Below are positions 1-8,912 of a DNA stretch of 19,685 bases, piece by piece. Under the pieces are notes generated by a model, which was not told the DNA's origin, ran no database searches, and saw only the letters and a program-made list of their open reading frames with translations. The stretch lies in the NCBI GenBank assembly GCA_002506485.1, contig DAXQ01000060.1, positions 1 through 19,685 on the forward strand. The letters run 5' to 3'. The position numbers and the translations under genes are program-made. The DNA comes from Euryarchaeota archaeon UBA136. GTDB lineage: Archaea > Thermoplasmatota > Poseidoniia > MGIII > CG-Epi1. How positions within the stretch are numbered: the first letter of the stretch is position 1; each line of letters begins with the position of its first letter.

Positions 1-962
1 TCTGCTCGGTGATAGAAGGTTGCATAGGTTGTCTCCAGATTTGCATTATCCCCTCCCCAAGCACGTAACGCCGACTGCTGAAGGGCTCTACCATATGAAA
101 AACTCAAGGCCCAAGGGCAATCACCCATGGCATTCATTGCATTCAGGTGCTCAGTGGCTTCGGTTTCGGACTGTCCTCCTGAGAGGAAAACAATACCGGG
201 AACGTCCTCAGGTACCGATGCTTTCAAACATTTGACGGTCATCTCTGCAACTGTGTTTATATCTCCCTGAACTGGGCAATCCTTGCCTGAAATAACCATA
301 TTGGGTTTCAACAAGATTCCTGGCAAGTATACTCCTTCATTCTCTAATTCTTCAAATACGGTTTTGAAAGTTTTTTCTGAGACTTCGTAACAGGACTCAA
401 TTGTGTGATCTCCATCCATCAAAACTTCAGGTTCTACAATAGGAACTAACTCAGCATCCTGACATGCTTTAGCATACTTTGCAAGCGCAGAGGCATTACC
501 TCGAATACAATTATCAGTTGGAATACCCTCGCCAATCGTGATAACTGCGCGCCACTTAGCAAATCTTGCTCCAAGTGAATGATAACCTACACAACGATCA
601 TACAGCCCATCAAGACCCTTGGTCAGTTTCTCCGATGGTGAATTTTCCATAGAGTGTGCTCCTTTGTCAACTTTAATTCCAGGGATTACACCTTTGGATT
701 CAAGAATTTCTGATAATCTTGTTCCTTCTTCCGTTTTCTGCTCCAATGTTTCTTCAAAAAGAATAACGCCTGATATGAACATCTCCATACTCTCTGTTTC
801 AAACAATGCTTGCCGAAAGTCTCTACGATTCGCTTCTGTGTTCTCTTGACCGATTAGGGCCAACCTCTTACCCATTGTTGGAGTGCTTTCGTCGGCCGCT
901 AAAATCCCCTTCCCTGACGAGACTATCGCCCTCGCCGTAGCTGCTAGTTTCTCCTTGTTCAT
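1..962 (-). CDS. Class I fructose-bisphosphate aldolase, C-terminus cut by window edge
   Basis: Cleaves fructose 1,6-bisphosphate to dihydroxyacetone phosphate and glyceraldehyde 3-phosphate (or the reverse) in the cytoplasm. Translation from the ATG at 962 gives 320 codons before the window ends. Visible family marks are GILAADES (res. 19-26), FAKWR with the conserved Lys136, VEPEV with Glu177/Glu179, and the Schiff-base lysine in GILLKPNMV (Lys219). The tail GRALQQSALRAWGG is also typical. Family members are about 340-363 residues, so only some 20-40 are missing. This is the classical class I aldolase found in eukaryotes and some bacteria, not the DhnA-type common in archaea. It lies 36 nt downstream of the phosphofructokinase gene on the same strand. 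A TATA-like element 23 nt before the ATG and no Shine-Dalgarno site suggest it can also be made from a leaderless transcript. Confidence 0.93.
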   Translation of the reverse strand, partial: MNKEKLAATARAIVSSGKGILAADESTPTMGKRLALIGQENTEANRRDFRQALFETESMEMFISGVILFEETLEQKTEEGTRLSEILESKGVIPGIKVDKGAHSMENSPSEKLTKGLDGLYDRCVGYHSLGARFAKWRAVITIGEGIPTDNCIRGNASALAKYAKACQDAELVPIVEPEVLMDGDHTIESCYEVSEKTFKTVFEELENEGVYLPGILLKPNMVISGKDCPVQGDINTVAEMTVKCLKASVPEDVPGIVFLSGGQSETEATEHLNAMNAMGDCPWALSFSYGRALQQSALRAWGGDNANLETTYATFYHRA

Positions 963-981
963 AACCTTGTAAAACGGCCTG

Positions 982-988
982 AATAAAA
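982..988 (-). promoter_or_regulatory. Possible TATA element for the aldolase gene
   Basis: On the minus strand this reads TTTTATT, centred about 23 nt before the aldolase ATG at 962. It lies in the 36-nt gap after the phosphofructokinase stop codon. The spacing matches other leaderless starts in the window. The call rests on position and composition only. Confidence 0.4.
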
Positions 989-998
989 CAATTAGGGA

Positions 999-2213
999 TT
1001 ACTTTTGGCCAATTTCCATTAACATATTCTGGAACCATGATTGGCTCGTGTCAAATTCCTTGCCGCCTTTGATTAATTGCAAATCGATTAATCCTAATTT
1101 GCCATCATTGTTATCATCTAAACCTACCAAACCGCTCTTTTCTTTCAATGCAAACTCTACAGCCATAAATGCCGATTTCTTAATCAAATCTAAATCTCTT
1201 TCACCTGGTTTTGCCGATCGGGCAAAATATCCACTTTTCTGAATTAGGGTCTTGTCAGCGCTCAATGCTTCCGCAAACTGATCCGCAAACCATTGTCCAG
1301 GATTAATCTCCTCTAGACGGACATGGCCAAAAGCATCACGTAGGACTTCTTTGCCTTGGGATTCGATTTCACGAACTATAGTATCCCTTCCTGCCCCTTC
1401 ACTCAAAAATATGTTAACACAATCATTCTCGTCCATGCATTTACGTAGACGTGCTGATTCTTTCTGGAAATCAATGTCCATTTCAGGGACATAAATGGCG
1501 TGTACGTCCCATCTCTGTTTTGATATAAACAGTTCTGGAAGAAAATTCCTGTTTTTCAATGATTTACGGTATTCGTATGCTGTTGCTGCTGTAAGCCATC
1601 CACAATGACGGCCCATCACCTCATGGATAATCAACTGACGACGGCTAGTAGTATTCTCATTAGAAATATTCTCGAAGAATATGGCTCCCTGTTCAGCTGC
1701 CGTCCACGCTCCTAAAGTCTGTTTGACTGGAACAACATCGTTATCGACTGTTTTTGGCAAACCAACAACTGTGAGTTTTGTGTCAGATGATTCCAAATGT
1801 CTGGCTAGGGCTGCAGCCATGGAGTTTGTGTCATCTCCCCCGATAGTATGTAGGATGTCGATTCCATCCTTGGAAAGCTGCTGTGCCGCAACGTCCAGAG
1901 GATCCTGCCCCTCTGGAACATAGCCTTTTTTTACACAATCATCAACATTGGTCAATTTTACACGGCTATTTCCGATTGGAGTACCCCCAAAATTATACAA
2001 CACTTCATGAGCTTCCTTTACTTTCTTGGAGAATTCTACCGTTTCACCTAGTAGGAGTCCGCGATAGCCATGCATATAGCCAATAATCTCTGCATTTGGG
2101 GACATCTCATTGTATTTCTCAATCAATCCCCCTATAGCTGCTGAAAGACAGGGTGCAATCCCTCCACTCGTCAATATAGCCACTCTTGGCATGAGGTGCG
2201 AAAGAGTCGGCAT
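999..2213 (-). CDS. Pyrophosphate-dependent 6-phosphofructokinase (PPi-PFK)
   Basis: Phosphorylates fructose 6-phosphate to fructose 1,6-bisphosphate, probably with pyrophosphate, and could run in reverse for gluconeogenesis. Motifs are AILTSGG at the N-terminus, GGDDTNS (second Asp where ATP enzymes have Gly), PKTVDND (Lys where bacterial ATP enzymes have Gly) and MGRHCGW. The GGDD and PKT signatures are those of the PPi class. Its N-terminal motif is GGIAPCLSAA instead of the usual GGDxPGxNA, a variant I recall from one clade of PPi enzymes. From the ATG at 2213 it has 404 residues. An in-frame TTG at 2231 (410 residues) sits about 22 nt from the strongest TATA box, and an ATG at 2192 would begin MPRVAILTSGG, so the start is unsettled. 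The aldolase follows downstream, forming a two-step upper-glycolysis pair. Confidence 0.92.
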   Translation of the reverse strand: MPTLSHLMPRVAILTSGGIAPCLSAAIGGLIEKYNEMSPNAEIIGYMHGYRGLLLGETVEFSKKVKEAHEVLYNFGGTPIGNSRVKLTNVDDCVKKGYVPEGQDPLDVAAQQLSKDGIDILHTIGGDDTNSMAAALARHLESSDTKLTVVGLPKTVDNDVVPVKQTLGAWTAAEQGAIFFENISNENTTSRRQLIIHEVMGRHCGWLTAATAYEYRKSLKNRNFLPELFISKQRWDVHAIYVPEMDIDFQKESARLRKCMDENDCVNIFLSEGAGRDTIVREIESQGKEVLRDAFGHVRLEEINPGQWFADQFAEALSADKTLIQKSGYFARSAKPGERDLDLIKKSAFMAVEFALKEKSGLVGLDDNNDGKLGLIDLQLIKGGKEFDTSQSWFQNMLMEIGQK

Positions 2214-2245
2214 GTTAAAAATTACGGCCAAATTTTTTATTAAAG

Positions 2246-2260
2246 GGCTTTATATACTAA
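2246..2260 (-). promoter_or_regulatory. TATA promoter of the phosphofructokinase-aldolase unit
   Basis: The minus strand reads TTAGTATATAAAGCC, the best TATA box in the window. Initiation about 25 nt downstream would fall near 2226-2230, just before the ATG at 2213 and next to the alternative TTG at 2231. A second AT-rich stretch (TTTAATAAA, 2236-2244) lies 27 nt before the ATG. Confidence 0.6.
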
Positions 2261-2365
2261 TCCCTATAAAACATAACGGAAATAGTCAAGTGCGTGCTTG
2301 AATGGTTGAGAAGTGGAGGCGATTGCCGTGCTTAAACTACTATTTTTGGTGTTTTCAGAGTAGAA

Positions 2366-2375
2366 TTTAAATAAA
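2366..2375 (+). promoter_or_regulatory. TATA box upstream of tRNA-Lys and the rpo operon
   Basis: TTTAAATAAA centred near 2370 would start transcription around 2396, some 36 nt before the mature 5' end of tRNA-Lys. No comparable TATA element is visible between the tRNA and rpoH (2509-2593), so the tRNA and the RNA polymerase genes may share this promoter. The co-transcription is inference. The rest of 2261-2365 shows nothing I can assign. Confidence 0.5.
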
Positions 2376-2410
2376 CCACCTGACTGGCCAAAAGCTCCAG
2401 TATTCATTAG

Positions 2411-2423
2411 TCTAACGGTTAGA
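2411..2423 (+). repeat. Small inverted repeat resembling a tRNA D-arm, in the tRNA-Lys leader
   Basis: TCTAACGGTTAGA is an inverted repeat (TCTAAC / GTTAGA around one G) that can fold as a short hairpin. With the bases before it (TAG) it resembles the D-arm of Glu/Asp-type tRNAs, including the GG of the D-loop. No matching acceptor, anticodon or T-arm surrounds it, so it is either part of a precursor leader or a tRNA remnant. Confidence 0.35.
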
Positions 2424-2431
2424 GTGTGGAA

Positions 2432-2508
2432 GGGCCTGTAGCTCAGCTAGGTAGAGCGTCCGGCTTTTAACCGGACGGCCAAGGGTTCGAATCCCTTCAG
2501 GCCCGCCA
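2432..2508 (+). tRNA. tRNA-Lys (anticodon UUU), CCA encoded
   Basis: A full cloverleaf is visible: acceptor GGGCCTG pairs with CAGGCCC, the D-stem is GCTC/GAGC, and the anticodon stem TCCGG/CCGGA encloses loop CTTTTAA with anticodon TTT. The T-stem AAGGG/CCCTT encloses TTCGAAT. Discriminator G is followed by a genomic CCA. No intron is present. The gene lies 85 nt upstream of rpoH on the same strand. Confidence 0.97.
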
Positions 2509-2582
2509 GACGTTTTGCTGGAAAGGAAACTGCATGAAATCGGGTAAAAGCGAAACAAACGCGGATTCTTGCCCCACTTAAA

Positions 2583-2587
2583 AGGAG
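2583..2587 (+). promoter_or_regulatory. Shine-Dalgarno site of rpoH
   Basis: AGGAG ends 6 nt before the ATG at 2594. Its presence implies a leadered mRNA, fitting transcription from the promoter ahead of tRNA-Lys. Confidence 0.75.
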
Positions 2588-2593
2588 AATGAA

Positions 2594-2839
2594 ATGAATA
2601 ATAATGCATTGTGGTTGAACAAGCTTGTACCGAAGCATGTCTTGCTTGATGATTCTGAAATTGAAAAGCGACTTAAACCTTTGCAAATAGAAAAAACACA
2701 ACTACCCAAAATATTTCTGAAGGATCCGGCCCTGAAAGCTCTGGACCAAGAGGCAAAGCCTGGAGATGTTGTTGAAATTCACAGATTCGATGACCATGCA
2801 GGTACGAGTTTGGCTTACCGACTGGTGGTGGAAGAATAA
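2594..2839 (+). CDS. rpoH: DNA-directed RNA polymerase subunit H (RpoH/Rpb5 C-terminal type)
   Basis: Archaeal RNA polymerase subunit corresponding to the C-terminal domain of eukaryotic Rpb5, located in the jaw that contacts downstream DNA. The 81-residue product has the family pattern: LVPKH near residue 11, LPKIFLKDP near 37, PGDVVEIHR near 56 and the ending YRLVVEE. The length is normal. The ATG is preceded by AGGAG. It is the first protein gene of the rpoH-rpoB-rpoA'-rpoA''-rpl30e unit, the standard archaeal order. Its TAA stop overlaps the proposed ATA start of rpoB (ATAA, 2836-2839). Confidence 0.96.
   Translation: MNNNALWLNKLVPKHVLLDDSEIEKRLKPLQIEKTQLPKIFLKDPALKALDQEAKPGDVVEIHRFDDHAGTSLAYRLVVEE
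2824..2828 (+). promoter_or_regulatory. Variant Shine-Dalgarno GGTGG proposed for rpoB
   Basis: GGTGG lies exactly 7 nt before the ATA at 2836. In the same operon GGAGG lies 7 nt before the starts of rpoA' (6240-6244), rpoA'' (8901-8905) and rpl30e (11184-11188). The single A-to-T difference would weaken but not abolish pairing with 16S rRNA. The site is inside the rpoH coding region. Confidence 0.5.
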
Positions 2840-5800
2840 ACAACCGAGAATTAATCAAAGCGTTCTTCAAGAGCCGAAGTACGGCTGGGCCAAGTGCAGC
2901 TCTGGTCAACCATCAGTTAGGATCCTTCAATGACTTCTTGCCCCATGACAAAAACCCTGCACCCTGGATGCAGAGAGTGGTTGACAACATCTCTGTTGGT
3001 GCAGATGAAGCACGAAGGGGTGTTGTCCGACTTGAGTTGGGCGATCTGGATGTTATCATAGAACTCGGAAAGATACGGATTGGGCGGCCTATTGTTTATG
3101 AGGCTAATGGTTCTCAGACAGAATCAATCCCTATGATGGCCAGGTTACGTAATATGACCTATTCAGCTCCGATATATCTTGAATTTACAATTGTCGAGGA
3201 GGGGATGGAGATTGAAGAGGTCGAAGAAGAAATCGGGAATATGCCGGTCATGGTGAAGTCCATGCTTTGTAACCTGCACCGCCACTACCTTACAGGAGAA
3301 GGTTCAAGCGATGATGACTACAAAAACGCATTGAAGGTAAAAGGTGAGGATCCTCAGGACCCTGGTGGATATTTCATTGTAAATGGAACCGAGAGAGTTC
3401 TGGTGTGCTTGGAGGATTTAGCGCCTAATAGGGTCATGGTAGAGAGCGAACAGCGCTACCAAAGGCAGACCGAATTGGCAAAGGTCTTCTCCCAAAGAGA
3501 AGGCTTCCGAGCCCTGACTGTCGTTGAAAAGAAAAAGGATGGTATTCTTCAGGTCTCCATACCTGTAGCTTCTGGTCAAGTTCCTTTGGCCGTTCTGATA
3601 ATGGCTTTGGGAATGGAATCTGCTGATGACATAATGCAAGCCATAACCAATGATCCAGAAATGCAAAATCTGATTTTGGCAAATATCGAGGAAATCCACA
3701 GTACAGAGGGAATCTATACCACACAGGAAGCTCTGGAGTATATGGAACGAAGATTTGCAGCAGGCCAATCCAAGGAATACAGGAAGAAGAGAATCAATTA
3801 TATCCTAGATAACACCCTCCTACCTCATCTAAGCACCACTTATGAAGCGCGGCTCAAAAAGGCCGTTTTCCTGGGTCGGATGGCGCGAGAGGTTCTAGAG
3901 TTGAATCGTGGTCAAAGAAAACCTGACGATAAGGATCATTACGCTAACAAGAGACTCAAACTTGCTGGAAACCTGATGGAAGAATTATTCCGTTCAGGAC
4001 TCCAGGCTTTACTTAATGACATGAAATACCAAATGGAACGTTCGTATTCCAAGAGAAAGGAGAATCGTATCCATCATGCCGTTCGTAGGGATGTCCTGAC
4101 AAACAAAATAATGCATGCCATGGCAACCGGGAACTGGACGGGTGGAAGAGCTGGCGTTTCCCAATTGTTGGACCGAACTTGTAATATGGCAACTCTCTCA
4201 CATCTTAGGAGAGTCATTTCACCGTTAACCCGGTCACAACCTCACTTCGAGGCACGCGACTTGCATCCTACACAATTTGGAAGGTTGTGTCCCAACGAAA
4301 CCCCTGAGGGTCAGAATTGTGGGCTTGTCAAAAATCTGGCCTTGATGGTTGATGTCTCGGAGAATCTTCCCGATGCTCAGATACGAGAAATTCTTGATGA
4401 ATTGGACATTCATTCAATCGAAGAAGGGGAAGCTCAATTAGGTAAAGTATACTTCAACGGCGACCTGATTGGGACCCATGAAGCTCCTGTGGATTTAGTG
4501 ACGGAGATCAGGCAACGCAGACGAAAGAACATGATTAGTAACGTGGTCAACGTAAGGTATGATGATTCTCTGAATGATGTAATCATCAACAGCGACCCGG
4601 GCAGAATTCGAAGGCCATTATTGGTCGTAGGACGAAACAATAGGTTGAGTATCAAAGAACGTGATATCGACAGTATACAGCAAGGTAAGTCCGAATGGGA
4701 GGACCTCTTGAAAAAAGGACTCGTTGAATATATCGATGCCGAAGAAGAAGAAAATTGTCTAATTGCACTTAATCAAGACGATTTGGTGCGAAACAAGAAG
4801 ACACACAAGTACTCTCACATGGAGGTTGACCCCCTGACAATCCTAGGTGTGGCTACCTCTAATGTACCGTTCCCCGAGCACAACTCCTCACCCCGATGTA
4901 CTATGGGGGCAGGTATGTCCAAACAGTCATTGGGTCTGGGGCAGGCGAATTATCGGATTAGACCTGACACTCGTGGACATCTTTTGCATTATGCGCAGAG
5001 GCCTATGCTTCAAACGGAAGCGATGAAATACAATACTCTGAGAACTCGCCCTGCTGGGCAGAACATGGTAGTCGCAGTTATGTCATATCACGGCTACAAC
5101 ATGGAAGATGCTCTTATTTTCAACCAAGGTTCTATCGATCGTGGAATCGGAAGATCCACATTTGTTAGAACTTACATGTCAGAAGAAAGGAGATATCCTG
5201 GTGGACAGGAGGATCGCTTTGTTATTCCGGGACCCGATGTTAGAGGTGCCCGTTCCGAAGAAGCCTACTTCTATCTAGAAGAGGACGGCTTAATCTACCC
5301 TGAAATTGATTTGAACGGAAAAGAAGTGCTGATTGGAAAGACAAGCCCTCCACGATTCTTGGCCGAACCAACTGATTTCCTGAGTCCCCAAAAAGTGAGG
5401 GAGTCCTCATTGACTGTAAGACACGGTGAAAAAGGGACCGTAGATTCTGTGATGCTATCCGAAACCGAAAATGGGTCCCGGATTGCAAGAATCAGAGTGC
5501 GGGACCAGAGAGTCCCTGAAATGGGTGACAAATTCGCAAGTCGGCACGGGCAGAAAGGTGTCATCGGACACTTGGTCCCAGCTGAGGGAATGCCATTCAC
5601 GGAACAAGGAATTACACCCGATCTAATCATCAATCCACATGCAATTCCATCTCGTATGACGGTGGCGCACGTATTGGAAATGATTGGGGGTAAAGTTGGA
5701 AGTATGGAAGGGCGTGCCGTCGATGGCAGTGCTTTCTCAGGTGAGAAAGAAAACGACCTTAGAACCAGTTTGGCTGAATTCGGATTCCGACACAGTGGAA

Positions 5801-6251
5801 GAGAGGTCCTGTATGACGGGCAAACAGGCCGTCGTATAGACGCAGAGATTTTCATTGGTGTTATTTATTACCAGAAATTACATCATATGGTCTCTGGTAA
5901 AATGCATGCCAGGTCCCGGGGTCCAGTCCAACTCCTGACGAGACAGCCGACAGAAGGTAGAGCTCGTATGGGCGGTTTAAGATTTGGTGAAATGGAACGT
6001 GATTGTCTGATTGCACACGGTGCAGCAATGGTAATCAAGGACCGATTGTTGGATGAAAGTGACAAAACGGTCCAATTTGTAGATAGTCAATCGGGGCATA
6101 TCGGTTATCTTGACCGGAGAGGTGTTCTGTCATCCCCAATGGGTGACAATACATCGATTTATCCTGTTACCATGTCATACGCCTTCAAATTGCTGCTGGA
6201 GGAATTGAAATCTCTTGGTATCGCAGCCAGATTAAGGCTGGAGGACTTGTC

Positions 6252-6255
<4 letters not shown>
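2836..6255 (+). CDS. rpoB: DNA-directed RNA polymerase subunit B (undivided RpoB), proposed ATA start
   Basis: Second-largest RNA polymerase subunit, forming half of the catalytic cleft. Family blocks (numbering from 2836): GRLCPNETPEGQNCG near 482, YHGYNMEDALIF near 751, GDKFASRHGQKG near 897 and a C-terminal SYAFKLLLEEL. It is a single chain, not split into B' and B''. The first ATG/GTG/TTG codon in frame is TTG at 2938, but homology begins earlier: the 34 codons before it encode RELIKAFFKSR, LVNHQLGSFNDF and more, the conserved RpoB N-terminus. The only suitable start is ATA at 2836, overlapping the rpoH stop as ATAA and placed 7 nt after GGTGG; an in-frame TGA lies further upstream. This gives 1139 residues. 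The C-terminal zinc ribbon has lost its cysteines (Asp1083, Ser1086, Ser1099, Met1102). The gene overlaps rpoA' by ATGA. Confidence 0.95.

Positions 6256-8912
<2,657 letters not shown>

Noticed and set aside
2302..2370. Possible 22-codon frame (MVEKWRRLPC...) before the tRNA-Lys promoter
   Set aside because: Too short, odd composition, no promoter or ribosome site, and it ends inside the proposed TATA element.
2534..2581. Possible 15-codon upstream frame between tRNA-Lys and rpoH
   Set aside because: It has an ATG and stop but no convincing ribosome site and no recognisable product; such frames occur by chance.
2836..2940. A frameshift as the cause of the missing rpoB start
   Set aside because: The conserved N-terminus and the rest of RpoB are in one uninterrupted frame; only the start codon is non-standard.
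5295..5855. Long antisense open frame (186 codons) inside rpoB
   Set aside because: It lies opposite a strongly conserved part of rpoB, has a serine/proline-rich composition typical of antisense shadows, and has no promoter or ribosome site.
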